From positions 3,556,906-3,612,433 of the forward strand of contig NZ_MPPL01000001.1 of assembly GCF_001911425.1 (NCBI RefSeq): 55,528 nt of DNA, read 5' to 3'. The notes beneath the pieces were generated by a model. It had not been told where the DNA came from and searched no databases. It worked only from the letters and a program-made list of their open reading frames with translations. The position numbers were made by a program, and so were the translations under genes. Source of the DNA: Mucilaginibacter polytrichastri. Lineage in GTDB: Bacteria; Bacteroidota; Bacteroidia; Sphingobacteriales; Sphingobacteriaceae. Shown here one piece after another: positions 37,296-47,366 of this stretch; positions within the stretch are counted from its first letter, which is position 1; every line of letters begins with the position of its first letter.

Positions 37296-38840
37296 TTAGT
37301 GCTTCTTTATATTGTTTTTCAGAATAATAATGGGCTCGAAATTATCCCATTGGGGTTTAAAACCTTTTTGATTCAACAAACCCCTTTGCCCTATCGAGAA
37401 GTTGCCTAAAATAATATCCGGACTACCATTCCCGTCCACATCATTTACATCCATACTAATCCAGCGGCCATATTTTTCAACCGGGACTTGGTGAGCAGTA
37501 AAATTATTGAGACCGGCTTGTTCCAGATAGGTAAAACCTTCTTCGGGGTGATATTTAAAATCACTAAAAAAACCGATAGCAGCAATATCCAGGTCGCCAT
37601 CACCGTCAAAATCAGCAGCCATTGCTTTTGTACAACCATCTATATGGTAAAAATAAGTTTGCTTAAACTTCCAGTTACCCAGGTTGGTAAAAATGTACAC
37701 TCCATGATACGGTTTCAATACTTTAGAGTAATCACTATTATCGCCGCTGGTATACAAAATATCCAACTTGCCGTCATGATTAAAATCGACCAGCTGAAAA
37801 CTACTCGAACCGTTTATTGGCGGGAAACGCAATAGGGTTTTTACATCAAAACCCCCTTTTTTATTATTCAAAAACATACGTATGCCTTCATCATTTTGCG
37901 CAAACAAGCACATTATATCAGTCCAGCCATCGTTATTAAAATCACCTTTTATTAATTGCGTCCCACCGGGCAGGCCCAGCATCAGTTGTTTTTTATATTT
38001 TTTGCCTGGCAGTTGCTGTACATAGTACAAGCCCCCCCTATCGTGGCCAAAACCGCATACTACATAATCAGTTAAGCCATCTTTATTAAAATCGGCAGTA
38101 ACCGTTTGTACCGGGCGAGGCAGGCTATCGGTAATTACCAGCGGTGGCTGTGGCTTACCCTCACTTAGGTTTAACTCCTGTATTCGGCCTTTCAATTCAT
38201 CTACAGGCATCATATTACCAATAGTGGTAAATACCCCTATGTTACCTTCGGGCCTTTTAACAAATTCAACCCCGGTAACCGGAGAGTCGAATGTATAAAC
38301 TAATTTCGATCTGCCATCCGGTGTCCATTTGTAAAGATTATTGGTAGCATCGGCTGTATAAAGTTGATGATCATCGGGGCTAACGGATACCATAGTAGTC
38401 ATGGCCGTCATTTCTTTACTCACCTTTTTAGGTTGAACCAAAGTAAAACCGGCCCAATCACGCAATGGCGCCACAGCAGGTTTTGGGATTATTAATGAAT
38501 CTGGCGCTTTTGACACATACCATTTGGCAATAGCCTGCCACTCGGCGCTAGACAGCGCAGAATGCTGATCGGCAAAAATTTGCCCCATATACTGTTGCAA
38601 ACCCAGCTGTTTGGCCATAGCAGGCAAGATGCTTTTTTCCCAGCTTTTTTTATCGGCCATATTGGGCTGTGCCAACATATGGCAGCTTGTGCAATATTTT
38701 GTGGCCAGCTGCTGCCCATCAAAAACCTGCGGATTAGTTGTTGTATTGGTATGGCAACTCTCAAAAGCTATTGCGGCAACAGCAAACATACCGGCAAGCA
38801 CGCATAACTTTACAATTGTTGATTTAGAAATTTTAAACAT
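37296..38840 (-). CDS. Cytochrome c/FG-GAP (VCBS) repeat lipoprotein, paralogue 1
   Basis: A 514-residue protein. Signal peptide with lipobox FESC and Cys29, so it is a membrane-anchored periplasmic or surface protein. Residues 50-54 are CTSCH, a covalent haem c site, inside a short cytochrome domain (~35-110). Met75 in LPAMAKQLG is a possible distal ligand. The rest is a beta-propeller with FG-GAP calcium-loop repeats: FNKDGLTD, FNNDGWTD, FNHDGKLD, FDGDGDLD and VDGNGSPD. It is a close paralogue of the next gene upstream (38921-40474). The architecture suggests a haem electron shuttle attached to a protein- or glycan-binding propeller. The function in this locus is unknown. Confidence 0.82.
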   Translation of the reverse strand: MFKISKSTIVKLCVLAGMFAVAAIAFESCHTNTTTNPQVFDGQQLATKYCTSCHMLAQPNMADKKSWEKSILPAMAKQLGLQQYMGQIFADQHSALSSAEWQAIAKWYVSKAPDSLIIPKPAVAPLRDWAGFTLVQPKKVSKEMTAMTTMVSVSPDDHQLYTADATNNLYKWTPDGRSKLVYTFDSPVTGVEFVKRPEGNIGVFTTIGNMMPVDELKGRIQELNLSEGKPQPPLVITDSLPRPVQTVTADFNKDGLTDYVVCGFGHDRGGLYYVQQLPGKKYKKQLMLGLPGGTQLIKGDFNNDGWTDIMCLFAQNDEGIRMFLNNKKGGFDVKTLLRFPPINGSSSFQLVDFNHDGKLDILYTSGDNSDYSKVLKPYHGVYIFTNLGNWKFKQTYFYHIDGCTKAMAADFDGDGDLDIAAIGFFSDFKYHPEEGFTYLEQAGLNNFTAHQVPVEKYGRWISMDVNDVDGNGSPDIILGNFSIGQRGLLNQKGFKPQWDNFEPIIILKNNIKKH

Positions 38841-38920
38841 ATAGCCTTATAATTTTGCAGGTAGCTTTAAGGAAGCACAACTACGCGGTTCCCTTATTGC
38901 TTAATACAAATGCCGGTATT

Positions 38921-40474
38921 TTATTTTTTAGTTTGATTTTCGAGCACAATCAAAGGGATTTGCCCATTTTGATTAGGATTTAAATTTTCATTGGTACTTA
39001 AACCCTTACTGTAGTTGCCCAATACGATATCCGGTTTACCATCACCATTAAAATCGCCAACATCCATGCTAAACCAACGGCCATATTTACTTACTGGCAC
39101 GGCATGCGGTTTAAAATGCATGGCCTTATCTTGTTCAAAATAAACAAAGCTTTCGGCAGGCTGAGTTTTCAAATCGGCAAAATAGGCGCTCGTGGCAATA
39201 TCCAGATCGCCGTCGCCATCAAAATCGGCAGCAATGGCTTTGGTACAACCATTAATAGGATAAAAAAAGCTTTGCTTAAAGTTCCAGTTACCGGTATTGG
39301 TAAAAATATACAAACCATGATACGGCTTCAGGATCCGCGAATCGCGGAAGTTATAACCGCAGGTATAGATGAGATCAGGTTTGCCATCATGGTTTACATC
39401 TGCCAGCTGAAAACTAGTTGAGCCATTTACCGGTGGAAATTGTAAGAGCATCCGCTCGGTGAAGCCACCCTTTTGATTGTTTAAAAATAAAAATAAGCCT
39501 TCGTTACCCGTGCCAAACAAAGCCATTACATCCGGCCAGCCATCATTATTAAAATCACCGACTACAGTTTGTACCGCACCCGCCACCCCCTTAATCTCGT
39601 TACGGGTGTAGGTATGGTCGGCATTCTGTTTCATCCAAAACAAATACCCTTTAATATTACCCTGTGCACATATCACATAGTCTGTTAAACCATCTTTATT
39701 AAAATCTGCAGCCTGTGTTTGTACCGGGCGCGACAGATCCGTTTCGATATTTGTAACCACAGGTTTACCTTTTAAGTTAACCTTTACAGAACGCCCGTTT
39801 GGATAATCTGCAGGCTCTAACCTGCCGATGCATGATAGTACACCATCATATTTTCCGTCTGCACCTTTTACAAAAGTCATATTTACAGCTCCCGATGGTA
39901 AACTGGCCATCACGGTTGGCTTAAGCTGCGCATCCCATATGTATAGCTTTTCGGTATTAATATCGCTGCTGTATATTTTATGCCCGGCAGGGTCAAAAGC
40001 AACCATTGTGGTGAAAGCCGTTTGGATATCGGCATTACCGGCAGGTAGTTTTAACGAGAAACTGGCCCAATCGTTAATTAATGGTTCGGGCCTTTTTTGC
40101 GGAGCCAAAGTTTGTGGAGCTGCTTTCTTGTAATAAGCTGTTAAGATTTCCCAATCTTTCATAGAAATACCACTGGCACTGTCGCGCTTAAAGAAACCGT
40201 TACCATAGGTAGATATGCCTACATACTTAGCCATATTGGGCAATGTATGGTATTGCCAAACATCATTACTTAAAGCATCTACCGGTACCAGTTTATGGCA
40301 GCTGGTGCAATATTTAGCAGCAAGCATTTTACCATCGGCTATGGTATCGCCGGTTAACTGAATTTGCGAAGTATTGGTTTTTGATTTACAGCCATTAAAC
40401 AGCATAGTGCCGGATGAAAGCAACACAAAAGCACACAAGCCAACAATATATTTAGATTTGGTTGATACGCTCAT
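38921..40474 (-). CDS. Cytochrome c/FG-GAP (VCBS) repeat lipoprotein, paralogue 2
   Basis: A 517-residue protein with the same layout as its neighbour: lipobox FNGC with Cys29, haem c motif CTSCH at residues 56-60, then five or more FG-GAP repeats (FNKDGLTD, FNNDGWPD, VNHDGKPD, FDGDGDLD, FNGDGKPD). The paired genes share long identical stretches such as KPYHGLYIFTN and VNGSTSFQL, so they arose by tandem duplication. It lies 25 bp after the haloperoxidase-like gene and is probably cotranscribed with it. Haem attachment needs export by Sec plus a cytochrome c maturation system, which is not in this window. Confidence 0.82.
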   Translation of the reverse strand: MSVSTKSKYIVGLCAFVLLSSGTMLFNGCKSKTNTSQIQLTGDTIADGKMLAAKYCTSCHKLVPVDALSNDVWQYHTLPNMAKYVGISTYGNGFFKRDSASGISMKDWEILTAYYKKAAPQTLAPQKRPEPLINDWASFSLKLPAGNADIQTAFTTMVAFDPAGHKIYSSDINTEKLYIWDAQLKPTVMASLPSGAVNMTFVKGADGKYDGVLSCIGRLEPADYPNGRSVKVNLKGKPVVTNIETDLSRPVQTQAADFNKDGLTDYVICAQGNIKGYLFWMKQNADHTYTRNEIKGVAGAVQTVVGDFNNDGWPDVMALFGTGNEGLFLFLNNQKGGFTERMLLQFPPVNGSTSFQLADVNHDGKPDLIYTCGYNFRDSRILKPYHGLYIFTNTGNWNFKQSFFYPINGCTKAIAADFDGDGDLDIATSAYFADLKTQPAESFVYFEQDKAMHFKPHAVPVSKYGRWFSMDVGDFNGDGKPDIVLGNYSKGLSTNENLNPNQNGQIPLIVLENQTKK

Positions 40475-40499
40475 TTAGTATTTTACAGGGGTTATTTAA

Positions 40500-41831
40500 T
40501 TACTTGGTCAGTTTAAGCTTGCTCCAGATGTATTCGCCCACCTCATGACCTTGCTTTGCGCCCACATTAACACTGTTAAGGTAATGGATACCACCGTAAT
40601 ACCGGCTCACAGAGGTTTCGTCTGATGCTTTAAGGAATGAATCGAAATGGCGTTGCAAACCTATGTAATGTAAGTCGCTGGTATCCTGAAATGCAAAGTT
40701 ATCGCCAAATAAATGCGTTAACATGGTTGATGATGCAGCGCTGATATCGCTGTGCCCGCTTGGATACTCGGGGAAAGGCGGTGTTTGCAGCAACGGCAAC
40801 CAGCCGTGATCTATCTTGTCGTCAATTACTGTTACCGGGCGAATGTAGTTTGTGGTATATTTTTCTTGCCAGCAGCATATAAATGCATCATACAACGCAA
40901 CAGCAGTTAAGGCATAGGCCTGTGCTGTTTTAATAGCGCTAGCATGTGTTTTTTTACAGGCAATTGCGGTTATACCTATCCAGTGCCCGCCCGGAGTTAT
41001 TTTTTTATTGGCAAACATAATATGCCCGGTATGTTGTATTACAAAAGGGTTATCGTCCCAATAGCGGGCTATTAGTTCTTCTTCTTTACTTAGATGGGTA
41101 CATTTGTTATACAGATCTACATTTTGCTTATAGTATTCGCTGTTTTTATCTTCGCTAAAAGCCGGCGGAGGTGGCACCGGGAACTGCGATGATGAATTAA
41201 TGGCAAAAGGTTTCATGGTACCCCAGCAAAACTCAACCCCGTCCAGGTAATCAGGAGGTGTTGGGTGCCACTTGCCCGGATCGCGGCTACCCAGAAAACG
41301 AGGTTTACCACGGGTTTGCGGGTAATTATCAAAAGCCGCACGCTTTAAAATCAGCCTACCGATACTATCGCCAAATGCGGCCGAACGGGCGAAAGTAGAA
41401 TCGTCGAGATTATTTTTGAATTTGGCATACACACCATCTTCATACTTTTTAAGCGTATCTATAGAAAAAATAACCTTATGCGCTACGGTAAAAAATGCAT
41501 GGGTGGCAGCTAACGTATAGTTATACGTTTTACCCTTTTGAGGCTCTGGCGGTTTGCCAAAGTCTTTTAACTGAGTAATAATAGAGTTGTACTTAGGGTC
41601 TGAGTAACGCAAAGCCTCGTATGAAGCTAATGACGCATAACCGTAAATACGGCTGGCTACCGGCGGGGTAAATACATCATATATAATTACCTGCGTTAAC
41701 TGATCTTCGTTTTGATGCAATATTTCGGCATCATCAATTTTAACCGGCGTTTTCTTACCTGGGGAACAGCTAATAACAAAGCACCCGGCTAAAATGACAC
41801 AAGTTGCTTTAAATAATTTAGGATTAAACAT
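40500..41831 (-). CDS. Vanadium-haloperoxidase/PAP2-superfamily lipoprotein
   Basis: A 443-residue protein. Lipobox VISC with Cys22 makes it an anchored lipoprotein. The three vanadate/phosphate-binding motifs are all present: K324-x6-R331-P332 (EKYTTNYIRP), P357-S-G-H360-S, and S409-R-x5-H416 (SRYYGGIH). After the last His most relatives have RFD; here it is LNS, so a conserved Asp is missing. Such proteins are either haloperoxidases that oxidise halides with hydrogen peroxide or acid phosphatases. The motifs allow both, and nothing in the sequence decides. Its ATG follows the UnbV gene stop by 1 bp, indicating coupling. Confidence 0.82.
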   Translation of the reverse strand: MFNPKLFKATCVILAGCFVISCSPGKKTPVKIDDAEILHQNEDQLTQVIIYDVFTPPVASRIYGYASLASYEALRYSDPKYNSIITQLKDFGKPPEPQKGKTYNYTLAATHAFFTVAHKVIFSIDTLKKYEDGVYAKFKNNLDDSTFARSAAFGDSIGRLILKRAAFDNYPQTRGKPRFLGSRDPGKWHPTPPDYLDGVEFCWGTMKPFAINSSSQFPVPPPPAFSEDKNSEYYKQNVDLYNKCTHLSKEEELIARYWDDNPFVIQHTGHIMFANKKITPGGHWIGITAIACKKTHASAIKTAQAYALTAVALYDAFICCWQEKYTTNYIRPVTVIDDKIDHGWLPLLQTPPFPEYPSGHSDISAASSTMLTHLFGDNFAFQDTSDLHYIGLQRHFDSFLKASDETSVSRYYGGIHYLNSVNVGAKQGHEVGEYIWSKLKLTK

Positions 41832-41832
41832 G

Positions 41833-44800
41833 TTATTGATTTAGGGAAATGTCTCTGGTTTTGCCTGTACTATTGGTTACTCGTACAGACGCCATATTAC
41901 TTTCAATATTAAAGAATCTCCCTGACTGTGACAAGAACGAAGAACCATTATAAAATTCGAACCGGCTAGCTTTACCATTTTTATATTTAACCAGCGCAAA
42001 CATGTCTAAAGCATCCAGTTTAAGCGTTTTTACACGGCGTTTTAGCTCAAACAGTTTAAGTGCACCCAAATGCTGGCTGGCTGCAAGCATATAACTGCCA
42101 TTGGCGCCGCGCAGTTTAACCAGCGCTTTGCCATCACCGGGAATGTAAATACCGCTTTGCATAATACTTAATGGGCTAAAACCGCCTTTGCCATCGCCTT
42201 TTAACATTAACCCGTTAAAGGCATCATAACGGCCGGTGGTAACTTCGGTACTAAAATCATTACCGTTCATCACTACATCCAGGTTGCCATCGCCATCAAA
42301 ATCATCAACCGTGATGCCACAAAGTTCAGACATTTGCGCTTGCACAGGCAATAGGACAGCGGTAAACTTGCCACCACCATCATTACGCAAATAGCACGAT
42401 TGCAGGGTATTGGCTTTAAGCCTCACCGCTCCCTTACGCATTTCGGGCGTCAAAAACTCGTCCATAGTAGCTGTCGCGAATGATTTGTAATTCTGATACC
42501 TGATACGGGTACTGATTACCTGCTTAACAACATCATCGCGGGTATTAACCGGAAACTCTTTCATCTCCCCTTTTTGGTCTTTCAGGTAAACCGAAGGAAA
42601 AGCATCATAACTACCGTTATGATCAAAATCTTTGGCGGTTATATACACCGGGTATTGCTCTGTAGCTTTATAAAAAGTATTTAAACCAGTGTTACCAACT
42701 ATATAATCAATATCGCCGTCGTGGTCGAAGTCGCCGGCTGCAATGGTGTTCCACCAGCCCAGCTTATCGCTTATACCGCTTCCGGCAGTTACGTTTTTAA
42801 ATATGCCTTTATCGTTTTTCAGGAAGGTAACAGGCATCCACTCACCGGCAAGTACCAGATCGGGCCAGCCATCGTTGTCAAAATCGGTAAAAGTGGCATC
42901 GCATACCAGGCCAATATTTTTAAGGTCTTTAGCTACAGAGGCAGTAACATCGGTAAACTTGATGTGCCCGTTTTTACTGTCATTACGTAAAATGATGCTG
43001 GATACCGGTTTGGGATAATTCCACGGATCAACCCTGCCGGAAATAAACAGATCAAGGTCACCGTCCTTATCATAATCAACTGCGCGTACACAAAGTTTGC
43101 TGGTAAAGTTATTCGGCATAGCCGATGTTTCCTGCGTAAAGTTGCCTTTGCCATCGTTTACATAAAAACGATCGCGGTAATTTGGTGAGTTAGTTTCGCT
43201 TTCGAAACCGCCACTGGCAATATACAGGTCGAGGTCGCCGTCGCCGTCTGCATCAAAGAGTAATAGGCCTTCGTCTTTAAACGTTTGTGCAGCAGTATTA
43301 ACGCCTGGCATCAAATCTTTTTGGCTAAACTTACCATCAGCTTGTTGTAACAAGATTTGGGCGTGATTTTTAGCATTGCCTCCCACTATAATATCGTCCA
43401 AACCATCGCCGTTAACATCGCCCACTGCTGTAGCCGGTGCATATTCTGATAGTTTATGCGGAATTAATTTCTGGATATTAAAATCGATAAAGTCTTCGTC
43501 CTGGTGTTTGTAGGTAATGTTACGGGCTTTGGTAACCTCGGTAAACATGGCCTGTTTATCTATGGCAGGATGCAAAAAATTATAAGGCAGTTTGGCATCA
43601 GCAATATTTACCTTTAATACCTGGTTTGCCTCCACATTGGTTAACACCTGTTTTTTAAGGTTAGACCAGCGAATAACAACCGAATCCAGCTTGGTTACAT
43701 TACCCAGACCGAAGTGCGCTATCGCATCATTGGTAGACAAGTACCCACGGTACGGGGTGTTCTCATATACCTGCTGTTTACCATGGTCATAATAGATATT
43801 GGCCCAGGCACCCAGGCCGTTAATATTTTGATCGCCCCCTTTAAAACTGATACCTAAATAGTGTACAGCCTGCGTATCGCTTTTATCGCGCAGGGTATTT
43901 TTATAAACCAGGGCTTCATCATTAATATTATTAACCACCATATCCATATCGCCATCGCCATCCAGGTCTACATAAACAGCCCCATTTGAAAAGCTCGGGA
44001 TGGTTAAGCCCCAGTTGGTGGTTTCGTCACTAAACTGCAGGTTACCGCCATTTTTAAAGGCATAGTTGTGGATCTTTACTATTGGTATCTGGCTGAGTAT
44101 TTGCTCCATGCTGGCCACCTGGTAAGCCTGCGAACGAAAGGTTGTAAAGTCATGGTCTGTTACATCGCGGGGGTAGCCGTTGGTAACTACAATATCGCGA
44201 TAGCCATCATTGTCAAAATCTGTAATGAGCGGGCACCAGCTCCAATCTGTTTGCGATACACCGCTTAAAAAGCCTATCTCACTAAACACCGGGTGGCCAA
44301 CAGAATCACCTTCGCCCAGGCTATACCCCTGGTTTAATTGGAGCGTATTATGAACATATTGATATTGATAACCGTAGTAATCTGTGTTTTGGTATAGTTG
44401 ATAACTGTTGGGGCTCATAAACATTTTCTTCCTGAAATTATCTTCGGGGTTCATGTCTAAGGCAAACATATCTACAAGGCCATCATTATTAATGTCCTCA
44501 AAATCCTGCCCCATTGCAGTTAGGGATGTATGCTTAAAATATTGCTTTGAAGCATCGGTAAAAGTGCCGTCATGATTATTGATATATAAAATATCGTTGG
44601 TTATAAAATCATTGGTCACATAAATATCTTTCCAGCCATCGTTATTTATATCAACAATACTGGCCGCGTGGCCGTATCCTTCTATGTCGATGCCGGCTTT
44701 TTTAGAAACATCTGTATAAACAGGATGCTTTAGTGTAGGGTCCCAATCATTACGGTACAAACGCCCCGTGCTGTGGTAAGAGCCATCTGTGTGAATGGGT

Positions 44801-45414
44801 CTGAAAGTGGTGGGATTATCTCCCGGATTAAGTTCATTAACTACCAGGTACATATCCAGGTCGCCATCATTATCATAGTCAAAGAAATAGGCCATCGTAG
44901 AGTGTACCCTCGCATTCAGCCCATATTCGGCAGCCATTTCTTTAAAGTGCGGCATGCCATTTTTATCATTGCCCTGGTTAATATAGAGCAGGTTTGTTCG
45001 TTTCAACGAATCGCCAAGCAGGGTATTACAAACATAAATATCGGGCCAGCCATCATTATTAATATCAACAACAGCCACACCCCTGCCCCAGCCACCTTTG
45101 CCGGCTACGCCTGCCGCGGTGGTAACATCATCAAATTGAAAATTGCCTTTATTTAAGTAGAGCTTATTGGCAACAGCATTGCCGGTAAAGTACAGGTCGG
45201 GCCTGCCATCTTTATTAAAATCGCCAACACCAACACCGCCGCCGTTATAAATATTGATACGGGTAAGCGGGTTTATAGAATCTGTTTCGACAATATGGTT
45301 ATTGAATTTTATACCCGAATGAGCAGAAGGTATAAGCTCGAACATGCTTTTTTTATGGCACGAAGCAATTGAAAATGAGCATACAATAAGCGCTATATAA
45401 TATAAAAACTTCAT
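41833..45414 (-). CDS. Giant ASPIC/UnbV and VCBS repeat lipoprotein (CRTAC1-like)
   Basis: A 1193-residue protein counted from the ATG at 45414 (MKFLYYIALIV...). Lipobox IASC, Cys19. Two blocks of FG-GAP/VCBS repeats (roughly residues 60-500 and 650-1100) with calcium-loop cores such as FNKDGRPD, INNDGWPD, YDNDGDLD, GDGDMD and FDNDGYRD should form two beta-propellers. Between them lies the ASPIC/UnbV module (~residues 530-610: IRWSNLKKQVLTNVEANQVL). Such proteins are often encoded beside SusCD and are presumed surface-exposed binding or scaffold proteins; no catalytic function is established. It is separated from SusD by a terminator-like hairpin and joined closely to the next gene. Confidence 0.82.
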   Translation of the reverse strand: MKFLYYIALIVCSFSIASCHKKSMFELIPSAHSGIKFNNHIVETDSINPLTRINIYNGGGVGVGDFNKDGRPDLYFTGNAVANKLYLNKGNFQFDDVTTAAGVAGKGGWGRGVAVVDINNDGWPDIYVCNTLLGDSLKRTNLLYINQGNDKNGMPHFKEMAAEYGLNARVHSTMAYFFDYDNDGDLDMYLVVNELNPGDNPTTFRPIHTDGSYHSTGRLYRNDWDPTLKHPVYTDVSKKAGIDIEGYGHAASIVDINNDGWKDIYVTNDFITNDILYINNHDGTFTDASKQYFKHTSLTAMGQDFEDINNDGLVDMFALDMNPEDNFRKKMFMSPNSYQLYQNTDYYGYQYQYVHNTLQLNQGYSLGEGDSVGHPVFSEIGFLSGVSQTDWSWCPLITDFDNDGYRDIVVTNGYPRDVTDHDFTTFRSQAYQVASMEQILSQIPIVKIHNYAFKNGGNLQFSDETTNWGLTIPSFSNGAVYVDLDGDGDMDMVVNNINDEALVYKNTLRDKSDTQAVHYLGISFKGGDQNINGLGAWANIYYDHGKQQVYENTPYRGYLSTNDAIAHFGLGNVTKLDSVVIRWSNLKKQVLTNVEANQVLKVNIADAKLPYNFLHPAIDKQAMFTEVTKARNITYKHQDEDFIDFNIQKLIPHKLSEYAPATAVGDVNGDGLDDIIVGGNAKNHAQILLQQADGKFSQKDLMPGVNTAAQTFKDEGLLLFDADGDGDLDLYIASGGFESETNSPNYRDRFYVNDGKGNFTQETSAMPNNFTSKLCVRAVDYDKDGDLDLFISGRVDPWNYPKPVSSIILRNDSKNGHIKFTDVTASVAKDLKNIGLVCDATFTDFDNDGWPDLVLAGEWMPVTFLKNDKGIFKNVTAGSGISDKLGWWNTIAAGDFDHDGDIDYIVGNTGLNTFYKATEQYPVYITAKDFDHNGSYDAFPSVYLKDQKGEMKEFPVNTRDDVVKQVISTRIRYQNYKSFATATMDEFLTPEMRKGAVRLKANTLQSCYLRNDGGGKFTAVLLPVQAQMSELCGITVDDFDGDGNLDVVMNGNDFSTEVTTGRYDAFNGLMLKGDGKGGFSPLSIMQSGIYIPGDGKALVKLRGANGSYMLAASQHLGALKLFELKRRVKTLKLDALDMFALVKYKNGKASRFEFYNGSSFLSQSGRFFNIESNMASVRVTNSTGKTRDISLNQ

Positions 45415-45450
45415 TTGGGGTATGGGCAAAAATCAATGATCTGGTTTTAT

Positions 45451-45480
45451 AAAAAAGGCGGAAACGTGTGTTTCCGCCTT
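45451..45480 (-). terminator. Terminator or attenuator between the SusD and UnbV genes
   Basis: On the minus strand AAGGCGGAAAC pairs perfectly with GTTTCCGCCTT around a 4-nt loop and is followed by TTTTTTA. It would separate or dampen transcription between the SusCD pair and the lipoprotein genes. Confidence 0.85.
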
Positions 45481-45500
45481 AAACATAATGTTAATGCCTA

Positions 45501-47345
45501 TTAATAACTAGGGTTTTGTTTTAACGCACCGCGCTCAACATCAATCTGAGTTTGAGGTATAGGATAAAGCTCGTTTTTACCCTGGGTAAAGGTAACACCT
45601 TTTAAAGTTGGGTTGGCAAAACCGGTAATGTTGGCATCATGTGCAACATAATTGGTAAGTATGTTTTTCATGTATCCAGCACCACCCGGGCCACCATATA
45701 AACCATCATAGCGTTGTAAATCGAAGAAACGATGACCTTCCATAGCTAACTCCAGCTTACGCTCGAACCAGATTATTTTACGAGACTGATCTTTTGACGT
45801 AAAATCTGCGGCTGAGTATAAACCTACTTTGTAGTTTGCAGCCGGTAAAGTATTATCAACAATTGGCTTGGTTGCATCACCACCTGTATAACCGGTTACA
45901 CGGCCTTTAACCCAACCGGTTGGATCAGCAGCACGGGCTCTGACAAGGTTTACATAAGTTACTGCTTGTGCTACGCTACCTGCAGTCGACTCAATTTCAC
46001 ATTCTGCAGCCCATAATAATACATCGGCAAAACGGATAAGATTATAGTTATTTGAGTTCGCCTGATTTGCAGCCCAGCCATTGTAAGTATCGCTGGTGGT
46101 ACCTTGTTGCGCTTTGTAATAAACGTTTTTAATCGGACTAAAGGGACCGCCATCTGCCTGGTCACGTGCCCATGAAGCTCCCGGGTGAATACCCCAATCT
46201 AAATAAGGGATACCTCTGCGGCCTACGGTCCAGTCAAGGCGTGGATCTAGCGGGGTTGTTGAATCTGGCAACCAGGTAACATCTGTAGCTAAAACGCCTT
46301 GGTCATTTTTTAAATCAGAATTATTATAAGTATCCAGCAAAGGCAAACCTCTAACAGCATCTACTTTGTATGAGTTTACCAGGCTAAAAGATGGCTGGTA
46401 AAACCCGCAGCAGGCAGCAGGACCACCGCTTGGGTAATTCAACACATCGCCCGAGTTACCATTATAACCGTTTGCGTTATCTAATACAGTCATCTGCACG
46501 GAGAATACTGCTTCGGGGCCATTTTTGGTTGAAGGATTAAAGTTATTGGCAAACGGCTCAAGTGCATACTTAGCACCGCCAGATGTTATGCCATTAGTAA
46601 TCACATCCGTTAATGCTGTTCTGGCCAAATCATATTTATGATCAAACATGTAGGCTTTTGCCAAATAAGCTTCGGCAGCATATTTATTAACACGGCCAAT
46701 TTGTGCCTGTTTAGTTGGCAATGAAGCAACCGCAGCAGCAAAATCAGCCTCTATTTTATCCCAGATAGGGCCCGGATTACCTACATTGAAGTTACCTGCA
46801 TCATAGGTGATGGTTTCATCTACATAAGGTATGTTTCTCCATATTTTTGAGGCCTCCAATTCATATACACCTCTTAAAAAGCGAGCCTCGCCAATTAATT
46901 GGGCTTTGTAAGTTGCATCGATAGATCCGTCTGTAACCATCGGAAGTTCCCTCAAAACATCATTGGCACGTTGAATACCATTGTAAAGGTTTTTCCATTT
47001 GTTTAACACATACTCATTAACAGAGCTAGTGGTGTGGGTCATGATTTCGGCAGCATACGGCTGATCTGTAGGGTTTGAACCTTTGTAAGCATCATCAGAC
47101 GCAATACCACCAAAACTCCAGTTATCAACACTGGTTTCCCAGGCATCAACAGGTTGCCCCTGGTATACGCCATCTAACAGTGAATATGCACCAATTAACA
47201 AGCCCTCAACACCTGCCTTATTGGCAAGCACAGCTGAGTTTAAAACACCTGTTGGCGCTTTATCCAGGTAATTCTTACATGAGTAGGATACAGAAAGCAA
47301 GGCTAACGTACCTGGTATAATGATTTTATATATTGACTTTTTCAT
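45501..47345 (-). CDS. SusD/RagB-family outer-membrane lipoprotein
   Basis: A 614-residue protein. Signal peptide with lipobox VSYSC, Cys23. The N-terminal CKNYLDKAPTG stretch and the TPR-like helical core (NKWKNLYNGIQRANDVLRELP, YKAQLIGEARFLRGVYEL, AAEAYLAKAYMF) are typical SusD, ending GALKQNPSY. SusD acts as the surface lid that delivers glycans to the SusC channel. It directly follows the SusC gene (21-bp gap), so the two form one transport unit. The substrate is not evident, though the GH2 gene downstream points to a beta-linked glycan. Confidence 0.95.
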   Translation of the reverse strand: MKKSIYKIIIPGTLALLSVSYSCKNYLDKAPTGVLNSAVLANKAGVEGLLIGAYSLLDGVYQGQPVDAWETSVDNWSFGGIASDDAYKGSNPTDQPYAAEIMTHTTSSVNEYVLNKWKNLYNGIQRANDVLRELPMVTDGSIDATYKAQLIGEARFLRGVYELEASKIWRNIPYVDETITYDAGNFNVGNPGPIWDKIEADFAAAVASLPTKQAQIGRVNKYAAEAYLAKAYMFDHKYDLARTALTDVITNGITSGGAKYALEPFANNFNPSTKNGPEAVFSVQMTVLDNANGYNGNSGDVLNYPSGGPAACCGFYQPSFSLVNSYKVDAVRGLPLLDTYNNSDLKNDQGVLATDVTWLPDSTTPLDPRLDWTVGRRGIPYLDWGIHPGASWARDQADGGPFSPIKNVYYKAQQGTTSDTYNGWAANQANSNNYNLIRFADVLLWAAECEIESTAGSVAQAVTYVNLVRARAADPTGWVKGRVTGYTGGDATKPIVDNTLPAANYKVGLYSAADFTSKDQSRKIIWFERKLELAMEGHRFFDLQRYDGLYGGPGGAGYMKNILTNYVAHDANITGFANPTLKGVTFTQGKNELYPIPQTQIDVERGALKQNPSY

Positions 47346-47366
47346 GTTTTATCTTTTTTATAAATG

